Both the position numbers and the translations under genes were made by a program. From Microbacterium trichothecenolyticum (lineage in GTDB: Bacteria > Actinomycetota > Actinomycetes > Actinomycetales > Microbacteriaceae): a stretch of 64,000 bases of DNA. The notes beneath the pieces are model-generated. The model searched no databases. It was not told where the DNA came from and saw nothing but the letters and a program-made list of their open reading frames with translations. Of the stretch, positions 1 to 8,379 are shown in pieces. Location: contig NZ_JAUTBF010000001.1 in assembly GCF_030818955.1 (NCBI RefSeq), forward strand, positions 434,001-498,000. Reading direction: 5' to 3'. How positions within the stretch are numbered: the stretch's first letter is position 1; each line of letters begins with the position of its first letter.

Positions 1-2
1 CG

Positions 3-872
3 GGGTCCGCTGCGACGCCGGAGCCGGAGGCGGAGCCCGAGCCGGAGGCCGCGACCTCGTCGCTGGCGGCCGTCGACCCCGCCCCGTCGTCCGACGCCCT
101 CGACGACACCGCCGTTGCGGTGCTCACCCTGCGAGGTGTCACGAAGACCTTCGGCGAGCTGCGCGCCGTCGACGCGATCGACCTCACCGTGCCGGCGGGA
201 TCGTTCTACGGTCTCGTCGGCCCCAACGGTGCGGGTAAGACGACCACGCTGTCGATCATCGCGGGCCTGCTGCGCGCCGACGGTGGTTCGGTCACCATCA
301 ACGGCATCGACGCGGCCAAGCGCTCGCGCGAGACCAAGAAGATGATCGGTGTGCTGCCCGACCGTCTGCGCACCTTCGATCGCCTCACCGGTCGCCAGCT
401 GCTGTCGTACTACGGCGCGCTGCGTGGGCTCCCGGCGCCCCTGGTCGAGTCCCGCGTCGCCGATCTGGCGCGGGCGTTCGACCTGGTGGATGCCCTCGCG
501 CGCCCCGTGTCCGACTACTCGGCCGGTATGACGAAGAAGGTCATGCTCGCCGGTGCGATGATCCATTCCCCGCGGGTGCTCGTGCTCGACGAGCCTTTCG
601 AGGCGGTCGATCCCGTTTCGAGCGGCGTCATCCTCGACATCCTCGGCACGTATGTCGCCCACGGCGGCACGGTCATCCTCTCGAGCCACGGCATGGAGCT
701 CGTCGAGCGCGTGTGCTCCCGGGTGGCCGTGATCGTCTCGGGCCAGGTCCTGGCCGAGGGAACGGTCGACGAGGTGCGCGGCGAGGCGACGCTGGAGCAG
801 CGGTTCCTCGAGCTCGCGGGCGGTCTGGGCGATGTGGAGGGCCTGGAGTGGTTGCACACGTTCTCCGCCTGA
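3..872 (+). CDS. ABC transporter ATP-binding protein (5' end outside window)
   Basis: This is the ATPase subunit of an ABC exporter, pairing with the membrane gene that follows. Visible motifs are Walker A GPNGAGKTT, a degenerate signature YSAGMTKK, Walker B VLVLDEPFEAVDP and the H-loop SSHGMELVE. The frame is open from the first base of the window: before the GTG at 120 it reads an acidic, Pro/Glu-rich stretch (PEPEAEPEPEAA) and then joins the ABC domain with no stop. The true start is therefore probably to the left of the window, and the protein has a disordered acidic N-terminal extension. The substrate cannot be told. Confidence 0.9.
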   Translation, partial: GSAATPEPEAEPEPEAATSSLAAVDPAPSSDALDDTAVAVLTLRGVTKTFGELRAVDAIDLTVPAGSFYGLVGPNGAGKTTTLSIIAGLLRADGGSVTINGIDAAKRSRETKKMIGVLPDRLRTFDRLTGRQLLSYYGALRGLPAPLVESRVADLARAFDLVDALARPVSDYSAGMTKKVMLAGAMIHSPRVLVLDEPFEAVDPVSSGVILDILGTYVAHGGTVILSSHGMELVERVCSRVAVIVSGQVLAEGTVDEVRGEATLEQRFLELAGGLGDVEGLEWLHTFSA

Positions 873-2410
873 GACTGGCCATGATGGGGGGCGCCCTGCG
901 GGGCGACCCGCGCGACGTCGTCCGGCGGGGCATCGGTGTGGTTCTGCTGGTCGCGGCGACCGTCGTCGCCGCGGTGAGCGCGGCGGGTCTCGCGGATGCC
1001 GACCGCCTCACGACCGCTGTGGTCACTGTTCTCGCGGGGTCGGCGGTCACCCTCGGCTTCGCCGTGGGGCCGCCGGTCACCGCGTCGGTCGACCCGCTCG
1101 ATCCCCGTCGATTCGCGGTGGTCGGCCCGGAGCCGAGACCGCTTGCCGCGGCCCTGGCTCTGGCGGGGTTCCTCAGCGTTCCGGTGCTCGTCGTGCTGGT
1201 GCTGGGCGCCAGCCTCGCGGTCGCGTGGGGCGCGCAGGGCGCATCCGCACTGGCGAGCATCGCCTCGGTCGTGCTCGGGCTGACGACGTGCGTGCTGTTC
1301 GCGCGCGTGAGCATGGCGCTGGGTGCTCTCGTGCAGCGCCCGCGGCAGTCGCGTGAGCTCATGGGTGTGTACCTCGTGGCCGTTCTGGTGATCGTCGTGC
1401 CGGTGGGGGTCTTCCTCGGCTCGCTGGAATGGCGCGGGGCCGTCCCGTCGCAGCTCGCCTCCGCCGCCGAGGTCCTCGCGTGGACGCCGGTGGGCGCGTC
1501 GTGGGGCATCGCCGTTGCGCCCTCGCCGGGGGCGGCGTTCGGCAGCCTGCTGGTGTCGCTCGTCACGGTCGTCGTGCTCGCGCTCGCCTGGTTCGCGCTG
1601 GTCGATCGACTGTTGACGACGACGCCCCGCCCGGTCGCCGCACGCGAGCGCGCAGGCCTGGGATGGTTCGCGATCCTCCCCGGCACGCCCGGGGGAGCGG
1701 TGGCCGCCCGCAGCCTGGCGTACTGGCTGCGCGACCGCCGCTACATCGTCAACGTGGTCATCGTCCCCGTCGCGGCCATCGTCTCGACGATTCCCCTGCT
1801 CGTGGCCGGCGTGCCCTTCGAGGTCGCGGTGCTGCTGCCAGTGCCGATCATGGCGCTGTTCTTCGGCTGGCTGCCGCACAACGACCTCGCCTACGACTCC
1901 ACGGCCCTGTGGATGCACATCGCCTCCGGGGTGCGCGGCGCGTCGGATCGCATCGGACGACTCGTCCCCGTCATCCTCATCGGCGTACCCATCCTGGCGG
2001 TGACCCTGCCGTTGGCCGTGGTCGCGCACGGACGATGGGCCATCCTCCCGGCGATGATCGGGGTGTGCGCGGCGTTGTTCCTCGCCGGGCTCGGACTCTC
2101 GAGCATCTCGTCGGTGGTCGCCCCGTACGCGGTGTCTCGTCCGGGTGACAGCCCGTTCCAGCAGCCGCAGCGTTCGGGTTCGGGTGGGGTTGTCGCACAG
2201 GGGCTCGTGATGGTCGGGGCGCTGCTGGCAGCGCTCCCGTCGATCTGGCTCACCTGGCGAGCCGTGGGCGGCGAGGCCATCGACGCGATGCTCGCGCTCG
2301 GCGTGGGCATCGGAGCGGGCCTCGTGGTGCTCGTCGTGGGCGTGGCGCTGGGGGCGGCGTTGTTCGAACGCCGCGCGACGCGTCTCATGGAGTTCGCCGA
2401 AGCGACTTGA
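848..2410 (+). CDS. ABC exporter membrane subunit
   Basis: A polytopic membrane protein of about 520 residues with many hydrophobic segments, probably the permease partner of the preceding ATPase. I chose GTG 848 (reading VVAHVLRLRLAMMGG), which overlaps the ATPase gene by 25 bp and gives a short basic cytoplasmic N-terminus before the first membrane helix. ATG 881 is the alternative. An open extension up to 713 is the ATPase gene read in another frame. The overlap implies translational coupling. I recognise no specific substrate family. Confidence 0.8.
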   Translation: MVAHVLRLRLAMMGGALRGDPRDVVRRGIGVVLLVAATVVAAVSAAGLADADRLTTAVVTVLAGSAVTLGFAVGPPVTASVDPLDPRRFAVVGPEPRPLAAALALAGFLSVPVLVVLVLGASLAVAWGAQGASALASIASVVLGLTTCVLFARVSMALGALVQRPRQSRELMGVYLVAVLVIVVPVGVFLGSLEWRGAVPSQLASAAEVLAWTPVGASWGIAVAPSPGAAFGSLLVSLVTVVVLALAWFALVDRLLTTTPRPVAARERAGLGWFAILPGTPGGAVAARSLAYWLRDRRYIVNVVIVPVAAIVSTIPLLVAGVPFEVAVLLPVPIMALFFGWLPHNDLAYDSTALWMHIASGVRGASDRIGRLVPVILIGVPILAVTLPLAVVAHGRWAILPAMIGVCAALFLAGLGLSSISSVVAPYAVSRPGDSPFQQPQRSGSGGVVAQGLVMVGALLAALPSIWLTWRAVGGEAIDAMLALGVGIGAGLVVLVVGVALGAALFERRATRLMEFAEAT

Positions 2411-2447
2411 CGACACGCTCGACCGACCCGGTGGCGCGCGGCGCGGC

Positions 2448-2453
2448 TACACT
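2448..2453 (+). promoter_or_regulatory. -10 element TACACT of the DUF3039 gene
   Basis: TACACT ends 9 nt before ATG 2462, which fits a leaderless or near-leaderless transcript. No convincing -35 was found at normal spacing. Confidence 0.5.
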
Positions 2454-2461
2454 GGCACACC

Positions 2462-2728
2462 ATGAGCACGCCTCTCGACAGTCCCGACAGCGGGGGTCTC
2501 GCGACCCTGGATCGCGAGCTCGAAGAGCTCATCCGCGAAGAGAACATCGAGCCCGGTGATCACGAGCGTTTCTCGCACTACGTCAAGAAAGACAAGATCC
2601 TCGAGTCGGCCATCACCGGAAAGCCGGTGCGGGCTCTCTGCGGAAAGAAGTGGACCCCCGGGCGCGATCCCGAGAAGTTCCCCGTGTGCCCGCAGTGCAA
2701 AGAGATCTACGAATCCCTCGTCAGCTGA
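2462..2728 (+). CDS. DUF3039 family protein
   Basis: An 88-residue soluble protein matching DUF3039, a small conserved actinobacterial family of unknown function. It has an acidic N-terminal half (LEELIREENIEPGDHERFSHYV) and a C-terminal cysteine cluster, ALCGKKWTPG followed by CPQCKEIYE. The three Cys suggest a metal-binding knuckle. There is no signal peptide. It sits alone between the ABC exporter and the convergent pncB, with its own -10 element. Confidence 0.88.
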   Translation: MSTPLDSPDSGGLATLDRELEELIREENIEPGDHERFSHYVKKDKILESAITGKPVRALCGKKWTPGRDPEKFPVCPQCKEIYESLVS

Positions 2729-2811
2729 CCTCGAATCCGGGGCATCCCGCCCCGACCGCGCGGTGAGGCCTTTCCCGCGCTCGCGCGAGGCACACGCCAG
2801 GCCATGAGGTG

Positions 2812-4137
2812 TCAGTCGGCCTCGCGATACTCCGTCGAAAGAGCCGGGTCGGCCTTGCTCAGGGCCAGAGCCCGAACCGGAAGTTCTTCGCGTACACGGG
2901 CATGATGTGCCCGTGCGGCGGCGACCCCGCCGCTGCCGAGGGCCGTGGCATCCGCTTCTCCGCGCTCCATGAGCGGCACCTGCAGCGGCCGGGCGTCGGG
3001 GTGCTGTGACGCCGTCGACAGCTCCTCGAAGCCGTCGCTCACGACGATCAGCTCCGCGGTCGCGGTTCCGGCGTCGAGGGTGCGGAACGCCGCCTTGCGT
3101 CCGCCGTGCGATGCCTTCTGCGCCGAGGCCTTGGCCACGGCCACCCACGACCCGTCGGTCGCTTCGCGCGCCACGAGCTTGAACACGAGGCCGGCCGTGG
3201 GAACCCCGGATCCGGTCGCGACCGATGTTCCCACCCCGTACGCGTCGACGGGCGAGGCCGCCAGCGCGGCCAGTGCGTACTCGTCGAGATCGCTCGTGAC
3301 GGTGATGCGCGTGTCGTGCGCGCCGAGTTCGTCGAGAAGGGCACGCACCTCGCCCGCCACGATCGGCAGGTCGCCCGAGTCGATGCGCACACCGCCCAGC
3401 CGGGTTCCGGCGACCCGGATCGCGGTGCGCACGCCCTCGGCGATGTCGTAGGTGTCGACGAGCAGCGTGGTCTCGGTGCCGAGCGCGTCGATCTGCGACC
3501 GGAAGGCTTCCTCCTCGCTGTCGTGTAGCAGCGTCCAGGCGTGCGCGGCCGTGCCCATCGTGGGCACGCCCCATCGGCGGCCGGCCTCGAGATTGCTCGT
3601 CGACGAGAACCCGGCAATGTAGGCGGCACGTGCGGCGGCGACGGCTGCCCCTTCGCTCGCCCGGCGCGAGCCCATCTCGGCCAGTGGTCGATCGCCGGCG
3701 GCGACGCTCATGCGTGCGGCGGCGGTGGCGACCGCGGAGTCGTAGTTCAAGATGCTGAGGGCCAAGGTCTCGAGCAGGACCGCTTCGGCGAAGGTCCCCT
3801 CGATGGTCAGCAAGGGCGAACCGGGGAAGTACACCTCACCCTCGCGATACCCGGTCACGGTGCCCGAGAAGCGGTACTCCGAGAGGAAGTCGAGGGTCGC
3901 GGCATCCACGACGCGGTTGTCGCGCAGGAACCGCAACTCGTCGTCGCCGAAACGGAAGTCGCGGATCGCCTCCAGCAGCCGTCCGGTGCCCGCGACGACC
4001 CCGAAGCGGCGCCCGCCCGACAGGCGCCGACCGAACACCTCGAACACGCAACGTCGCGAGGCGGTGCCGTCGCGCAGTGCGGCGTCGAGCATCGTCAGTT
4101 CGTAACGGTCGGTGTGCAGGGCCGTACTGCGCGTCAT
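2812..4137 (-). CDS. pncB: Nicotinate phosphoribosyltransferase
   Basis: Converts nicotinate and PRPP to nicotinate mononucleotide in NAD salvage (Preiss-Handler pathway). The 441-residue product begins ALHTDRYELTMLDAALRDG, typical of the family. It carries TMGTAAHAWTLLH, containing the histidine that is phosphorylated in this family, and the phosphoribosyl-binding RIDSGDLP segment. Length is normal. The start ATG 4137 lies 7 nt after a TAGGCT hexamer, supporting this start and a leaderless mRNA. It is monocistronic and convergent with the DUF3039 gene. Confidence 0.95.
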   Translation of the reverse strand: MTRSTALHTDRYELTMLDAALRDGTASRRCVFEVFGRRLSGGRRFGVVAGTGRLLEAIRDFRFGDDELRFLRDNRVVDAATLDFLSEYRFSGTVTGYREGEVYFPGSPLLTIEGTFAEAVLLETLALSILNYDSAVATAAARMSVAAGDRPLAEMGSRRASEGAAVAAARAAYIAGFSSTSNLEAGRRWGVPTMGTAAHAWTLLHDSEEEAFRSQIDALGTETTLLVDTYDIAEGVRTAIRVAGTRLGGVRIDSGDLPIVAGEVRALLDELGAHDTRITVTSDLDEYALAALAASPVDAYGVGTSVATGSGVPTAGLVFKLVAREATDGSWVAVAKASAQKASHGGRKAAFRTLDAGTATAELIVVSDGFEELSTASQHPDARPLQVPLMERGEADATALGSGGVAAARAHHARVREELPVRALALSKADPALSTEYREAD

Positions 4138-4143
4138 GGCGTC

Positions 4144-4149
4144 AGCCTA
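4144..4149 (-). promoter_or_regulatory. -10 element TAGGCT of pncB
   Basis: Reading the minus strand, TAGGCT ends 7 nt before the pncB ATG at 4137. Confidence 0.6.
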
Positions 4150-4381
4150 TTGCGGGGGTCGGTGTATGCCGACCTCCGCTGCACCTGCTTGACACGGCGT
4201 CCGGTGGCGCGCTCCGGGGGATCGGCGATGAGCGCCCGCGGCGCGCGGTCGCTCGGCCGCCGACCGAAACTCCTGAGCTTTCCCGCGCGAGCGGCCGAGA
4301 CTCGCAGAGGCTGAGGCGGGATCGACCGTTTCCGCCACGGCCGGAGCGCGCCGCCGCCGACGGCCCGTCCACCTCGGCGGG

Positions 4382-4387
4382 TAGGCT
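4382..4387 (+). promoter_or_regulatory. -10 element TAGGCT of murI
   Basis: TAGGCT ends 9 nt before ATG 4396. The 258-bp pncB-murI gap holds only these two divergent promoters and no other gene that I can support. Confidence 0.6.
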
Positions 4388-4395
4388 GAATCCCT

Positions 4396-5214
4396 ATGGA
4401 TGACGCGCCGATCGGGATCTTCGACTCGGGAGTCGGCGGCCTGACCGTCGCCCGGGCCGTGTCGGCACAGCTGCCGCGCGAGTCGATCCTCTACATCGGC
4501 GACACGGCCCGCTCGCCCTACGGCCCCAAGCCCATCGCCGACGTCCGCAAGTACGCCCTCGAGGTGCTCGACACCCTCGTCGAGCAGGGCGTGAAGATGC
4601 TCGTCATCGCCTGCAACACCGCTTCGGCGGCGATGCTGCGCGACGCCCGCGAACGCTACGACGTACCCGTCGTGGAGGTCATCGGCCCGGCCGTCCGCAC
4701 CGCGATGTCGACCACCCGCAACGGCCGCATCGGCGTCATCGGCACGGCCGGCACCATCGGTTCGCGCGCTTATCAAGACATGCTCGAGGTCAACGAGCGT
4801 CTCACCGTGTTCGCCGAGGCGTGCCCGCGCTTCGTCGAGTTCGTCGAAGCCGGCGTCACCGACTCGCCCGAGGTGCTCGCCACCGCCGAGCAGTACCTCG
4901 CCCCGCTCCGGCACGCCGGTGTCGACACCCTCGTGCTCGGCTGCACGCACTACCCGTTCCTCGAGGGCGCGATCAGCTACGTCATGGGCCCCGACGTGAG
5001 CCTGGTCTCCAGTGACAGCGAGACCGCGAAAGACGTCTACCGGCAGCTCGTCTCGCGCGATCTGCTCGCGAGCCCGGATGCCGTGCCCACCCATCGCTAC
5101 GAAGCCACCGGGTCGTCGGCCGACGATTTCCTGCGCCTGGCCCATCGCCTCATGGGGCGCGAGGTGCGCGAGGTGCAGCTCGTGCAGACCGGCGCCATCG
5201 ACCTTCCGCGCTGA
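4396..5214 (+). CDS. murI: Glutamate racemase
   Basis: Interconverts L- and D-glutamate for peptidoglycan synthesis in the cytoplasm. The 272-residue protein shows the family pattern: [10 protein letters not shown] at the N-terminus with Asp10, the first catalytic cysteine C73 in [10 protein letters not shown] and the second C183 in LGCTHYPF. Length is normal. It is first in a row murI-rph-rdgB with gaps of 31 bp and 1 bp, so the three are probably co-transcribed. Confidence 0.97.
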   Translation: MDDAPIGIFDSGVGGLTVARAVSAQLPRESILYIGDTARSPYGPKPIADVRKYALEVLDTLVEQGVKMLVIACNTASAAMLRDARERYDVPVVEVIGPAVRTAMSTTRNGRIGVIGTAGTIGSRAYQDMLEVNERLTVFAEACPRFVEFVEAGVTDSPEVLATAEQYLAPLRHAGVDTLVLGCTHYPFLEGAISYVMGPDVSLVSSDSETAKDVYRQLVSRDLLASPDAVPTHRYEATGSSADDFLRLAHRLMGREVREVQLVQTGAIDLPR

Positions 5215-5245
5215 GGCGCGGCATCCATTCGTCCGAGGAGGACAC

Positions 5246-5971
5246 ATGACCCGTAAAGACGGCCGTACCAACGACCAGCTCCGCCCCGTGACCATCGAGC
5301 GGGGTTGGTCGGCGCACGCCGAGGGCTCTGCGCTCATCACCTTCGGCGGCACGAAGGTGCTGTGCACCGCGTCGTTCACCAACGGCGTGCCGCGTTGGCT
5401 GACCGGCAAGGGCAAGGGATGGGTCACCGCCGAGTACGCGATGCTCCCGCGCGCGACGAACAGCCGTAACGACCGCGAGAGCATCAAGGGCAAGGTCGGC
5501 GGCCGCACGCACGAGATCTCCCGCCTGATCGGCCGCGCCCTCCGCGCCGTCGTCGACACCAAGGCGCTGGGCGAGAACACCATCGTCATCGACTGCGACG
5601 TGCTGCAGGCCGACGGCGGCACGCGCACGGCGGCCATCACGGGTGCGTATGTGGCCTTGGCGGATGCCATCGCCTGGGGCCGCGAGAAGAAGTTCATCGG
5701 CCAGCGCGCCGAGGTGCTGCGCGACTCGGTCGCCGCGGTCTCGGTCGGGATCATCGACGGCGAGCCGATGCTCGACCTCGCATACGTCGAAGATGTTCGC
5801 GCCGAGACCGACATGAACGTCGTCGTCACCGGCCGGGGGCTCTTCGTCGAGGTGCAGGGCACCGCCGAGGGGGCGCCGTTCGACAAGGCCGAGCTCGACC
5901 GTCTGCTCGAGCTCGGCGTGAACGGGTGCGCCGAGCTGCGCGGCATCCAGACCGCCGCTCTCGAGGGCTGA
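5246..5971 (+). CDS. rph: Ribonuclease PH
   Basis: Phosphorolytic 3'-5' exoribonuclease that trims tRNA 3' ends. The product is 241 residues ([20 protein letters not shown]) and contains the conserved [14 protein letters not shown], the [26 protein letters not shown] stretch at about residues 68-93, and [22 protein letters not shown] 5246 was chosen over an open upstream extension because it follows a strong Shine-Dalgarno GAGGAGG and matches the family N-terminus. It lies between murI and rdgB. Confidence 0.96.
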   Translation: MTRKDGRTNDQLRPVTIERGWSAHAEGSALITFGGTKVLCTASFTNGVPRWLTGKGKGWVTAEYAMLPRATNSRNDRESIKGKVGGRTHEISRLIGRALRAVVDTKALGENTIVIDCDVLQADGGTRTAAITGAYVALADAIAWGREKKFIGQRAEVLRDSVAAVSVGIIDGEPMLDLAYVEDVRAETDMNVVVTGRGLFVEVQGTAEGAPFDKAELDRLLELGVNGCAELRGIQTAALEG

Positions 5972-5972
5972 G

Positions 5973-6569
5973 ATGGCACGCGTCGTCCTGGCCACGCACA
6001 ACGCGCACAAGGTCGAGGAGTTCCAGGCGATCGTCGCGGCCGTACGTCCCGACCTCGAGGTCGTCGGATACGACGGTCCGGAGCCGGTCGAAGACGGCGT
6101 GACGTTCGCCGCGAACGCCCTCATCAAGGCGCGCGCCGCCGCGGCGCACACGGGGCTTCCTGCCCTCGCGGACGACTCGGGGATCGCGGTCGACGTGCTG
6201 GGCGGGTCGCCCGGGGTGTTCTCGGCCTACTGGGCCGGGCACAAGAAGGACTCCGCGGCCAACCTCGAACTCCTGCTCGACCAACTGTCCGACGTGGCCG
6301 ACCCGCACCGCACGGCGCAGTTCGTGTCGGTGATCGCGCTCGTGCGGCCCGACGGGCGGGAAGACACCGTGGAGGGGCGCTGGCCGGGTCGCCTCGCGAC
6401 CGCACCCGCGGGTCCGGGCGGGTTCGGCTACGACCCGATCTTCATCCCGGACGGGCAGGCGCCGGGCGAGGAGCGCACGGTCGGGGAGTGGGCGGCCGAG
6501 GAGAAGAACGCGCAGTCGCACCGCGCGCGGGCGTTCACGCAGCTCGTTCCGCTGCTCGCGAGGCTCTGA
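5973..6569 (+). CDS. rdgB: XTP/dITP diphosphatase (RdgB/HAM1)
   Basis: Hydrolyses non-canonical purine nucleoside triphosphates (XTP, dITP) to keep them out of DNA. The 198-residue protein opens with VVLATHNAHKVEEF, has the ADDSGIAVDVL segment, FGYDPIFIP, and the C-terminal SHR motif (AQSHRARA). It starts one base after the rph stop codon, so translation is probably coupled. Confidence 0.95.
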   Translation: MARVVLATHNAHKVEEFQAIVAAVRPDLEVVGYDGPEPVEDGVTFAANALIKARAAAAHTGLPALADDSGIAVDVLGGSPGVFSAYWAGHKKDSAANLELLLDQLSDVADPHRTAQFVSVIALVRPDGREDTVEGRWPGRLATAPAGPGGFGYDPIFIPDGQAPGEERTVGEWAAEEKNAQSHRARAFTQLVPLLARL

Positions 6570-6640
6570 CACGGCGGCGGGTCTCCGCGCCGTACGCGGG
6601 GCGGAAATCGCCGGAGTTCGCCGGGTGAGGGCCCGGACAC

Positions 6641-6661
6641 GAATGAAAACCGCTCTCATTC
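6641..6661 (+). promoter_or_regulatory. Zur-like operator upstream of a cation exporter
   Basis: GAATGA and TCATTC form perfect 6-bp inverted arms around a 9-bp centre. The inner 15 bp, TGAAAACCGCTCTCA, resemble the actinobacterial Zur box TGAAAA-N3-TTTTCA. The centre is 52 bp upstream of the -10 at 6703, a position more typical of activation than repression. The assignment to Zur is inference. Confidence 0.4.
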
Positions 6662-6702
6662 CCGACTACCGCGAATCCGCGCGTGCATGCCTGTGCGCCG
6701 CC

Positions 6703-6708
6703 TAGCCT
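6703..6708 (+). promoter_or_regulatory. -10 element TAGCCT of the cation exporter gene
   Basis: TAGCCT ends 7 nt before ATG 6715. Confidence 0.5.
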
Positions 6709-6714
6709 GACCCT

Positions 6715-7632
6715 ATGCACGATCACGCGCCCGCCGGCGGCATCCGGGATGCCAGCAACAGGCGCCTGCTCGCGACCGCGCTCGTGCTGACCGCCACCGT
6801 CATGCTCGTGCAGGTCGTGGGTGCGATCCTGTCGGGCTCGCTCGCGCTGCTGGCCGACGCGGCGCACATGTTCACCGACGCGGCGGCGCTCGTCGTGGCC
6901 CTCATCGCGACGGCCATCGCCTCGCGCCCGGCCGATGATCGCCGCACCTTCGGCTACCAGCGCGCCGAGGTGCTGGGGGCGCTGGCGAACGGCGTGATCC
7001 TCATCGCGCTGTGCGTGTGGGTCGGGATCGAGGCCGTACAGCGCCTGCTGGCACCCGCAGAAGCCGAGGTGCAGGGCGGGCTCATGCTCGTCGTCGCCAC
7101 CGTCGGCATGATCGCCAACGCAGTCTCGATGTGGCTGCTCGGTCGCGCGCAGAAGCGCAGCCTCAACGTCCGCGGCGCGTATCTCGAGGTGCTCGGCGAT
7201 CTCGTCGGCTCGATCGCCGTGATCGTCGCGGCGATCGTCATCCTCACGACCGGGTTCGCGCAGGCGGATGCCATCGCCTCGCTGCTCATCGCGGCACTCA
7301 TCGTTCCGCGGGCGATCGGTCTGCTGCGCGAGGTCGTCGTCGTCCTGACCGAATCGGCGCCGGTCGACGTGCAGGTCGCCGAGATCCGCGAGCACCTTCG
7401 CGGGGCGGACGGGGTCGTCGACGTCCATGACGTGCACGTCTGGCAGCTCACGCGCGAAGCGCCGGTGTTCAGCGCGCACGTGATCGTCGACGACGGAGCG
7501 TTCGCGGATGGCCGGGCCGCCGGCATCCTGTCGTCACTGCAGGGGTGCCTGAGCGATCACTTCGACGTCGAGCACTCCACCTTCCAGCTCGAGCCCGCGG
7601 GGCACGTCGAGCACGACTCGCGGCACGCGTAG
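6715..7632 (+). CDS. Cation diffusion facilitator (CDF) exporter
   Basis: A 305-residue membrane transporter of the CDF family, which exports Zn2+ or related divalent metals in exchange for protons. It has a short His-containing N-terminus (MHDHAP), six hydrophobic segments and a C-terminal cytoplasmic metal-binding domain (HDVHVWQLTREAPVFSAHV). The TM2 site DAAHMFTD supplies H51 and D55. In TM5 the usual HVLGD reads EVLGD (E158, D162), so one expected His ligand is Glu, which may affect metal preference. It stands alone, with a Zur-like box upstream and 73-bp palindromic repeats downstream. Confidence 0.92.
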   Translation: MHDHAPAGGIRDASNRRLLATALVLTATVMLVQVVGAILSGSLALLADAAHMFTDAAALVVALIATAIASRPADDRRTFGYQRAEVLGALANGVILIALCVWVGIEAVQRLLAPAEAEVQGGLMLVVATVGMIANAVSMWLLGRAQKRSLNVRGAYLEVLGDLVGSIAVIVAAIVILTTGFAQADAIASLLIAALIVPRAIGLLREVVVVLTESAPVDVQVAEIREHLRGADGVVDVHDVHVWQLTREAPVFSAHVIVDDGAFADGRAAGILSSLQGCLSDHFDVEHSTFQLEPAGHVEHDSRHA

Positions 7633-7652
7633 GCCTCGTCGGCACCGGCTGG

Positions 7653-7930
7653 CTTCGACGGGCTCAGCCACCTGCGCTGAGAGTGGTTGTTGAGCGTGTT
7701 GAAGGGTCCGGCCGGGTGCCGGTGGCTTTGACGGGCTCAGCCCCCTGTGCTGCGAGTGGTTCCTGAGCGCGTCGAGGGGTCCGGGCGGGTGCCGGTGGCT
7801 TTGACGGGCTCAGCCACCTGCGCTGAGGGTGGTTGCTGAGTGTGTCGAGGGGTCCGGGCGGGCGCTGGGGTCTTCGACCGGCTCAGCCACCTGTGCCGAG
7901 GGTGGTTCCTGAGCCTGTCGAGGGGTCCGG
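7653..7930. repeat. Four 73-bp tandem palindromic repeats
   Basis: Four units begin at 7653, 7726, 7799 and 7872, exactly 73 bp apart. Each opens with a variant of TTCGACGGGCTCAGCCACC, has a spacer of about 11 bp, and closes with the inverted arm GGTTCCTGAGC..GTCGAGGGGTCC. Each unit can therefore fold into a hairpin. The units differ at several positions, so the array is not a recent duplication. The last three units lie inside the merR reading frame. The type resembles REP/BIME elements. Confidence 0.85.
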
Positions 7931-8363
7931 GCGAGTGCGGCCACCGCGACCGAGCGACGATGCATCCGGCCGTTGCGTCGGGGGAGAGCGAGAGGGAGGA
8001 CGTGTCGGGGTAGCGGGAGCACGACGGGCACCGGGTGAGCATGTCGTGCGTGCAGTCCACGACGTGCTGGAGGAACGCCTCGGCCTGCGCGAGCAGATCG
8101 CGCTGAGCGCGGATCCAAGCGAGCCGTCGTTCGATGATCTCGGCGCGGCCCGCTTCGTCGCGGTGCAGCACGTGCCGGATCTCCTCCAGGCTCATGCCGA
8201 CTTCCTGGCACGCCTGAACGACGCGGAATCGTCGCACGTGCTCGTCGGTGTACACCCGGTGCCCCGACGCGGTCCGGTTCGGAACGACGACACCACTGTC
8301 GTGCCAGTGCCGAAGGACATGCGCAGGAACGCCGACACGTCGGGAGGCCTCGCCGATCTTCAC
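7737..8363 (-). CDS. MerR-family regulator with a repeat-derived C-terminal tail
   Basis: A MerR-type DNA-binding regulator. Residues 1-70 are the winged HTH (KIGEASRRVGVPAHVLRHW, SGHRVYTDEHVRRFR), followed by a dimerisation helix and cysteines C104, C112 and C115 (DCTHDMLTRCPSC) in the effector region. This spacing does not match the SoxR [2Fe-2S] pattern. GTG 8363 was chosen because AAAGGGG precedes it by 6 nt, and the longer ATG at 8426 would include the divergent promoter. From about residue 145 to the stop at 208 the frame runs through repeat units 4, 3 and 2, so about 64 residues are translated repeat DNA. The native stop may have been lost. Confidence 0.8.
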   Translation of the reverse strand: MKIGEASRRVGVPAHVLRHWHDSGVVVPNRTASGHRVYTDEHVRRFRVVQACQEVGMSLEEIRHVLHRDEAGRAEIIERRLAWIRAQRDLLAQAEAFLQHVVDCTHDMLTRCPSCSRYPDTSSLSLSPDATAGCIVARSRWPHSPGPLDRLRNHPRHRWLSRSKTPAPARTPRHTQQPPSAQVAEPVKATGTRPDPSTRSGTTRSTGG

Positions 8364-8379
8364 GATCGCCCCTTTCGTC

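Noticed and set aside
515-2416. 633-residue open frame on the minus strand
   Set aside because: It is the complement of the ABC permease gene; the sequence is His/Arg/Asp-rich with no fold-like pattern, as expected from antisense high-GC DNA.
4147-5979. 610-residue minus-strand frame opposite murI and rph
   Set aside because: murI and rph have full family motifs on the plus strand; this frame is a Ser/Arg-rich antisense shadow.
7653-7930. CRISPR array
   Set aside because: Regular 73-bp spacing, but the whole unit is conserved rather than a repeat with unique spacers, and no cas gene is present.
7737-8363. SoxR
   Set aside because: The operator looks SoxR-like, but the cysteines are spaced C-x7-C-x2-C and not as the CX2CXCX5C iron-sulfur cluster.
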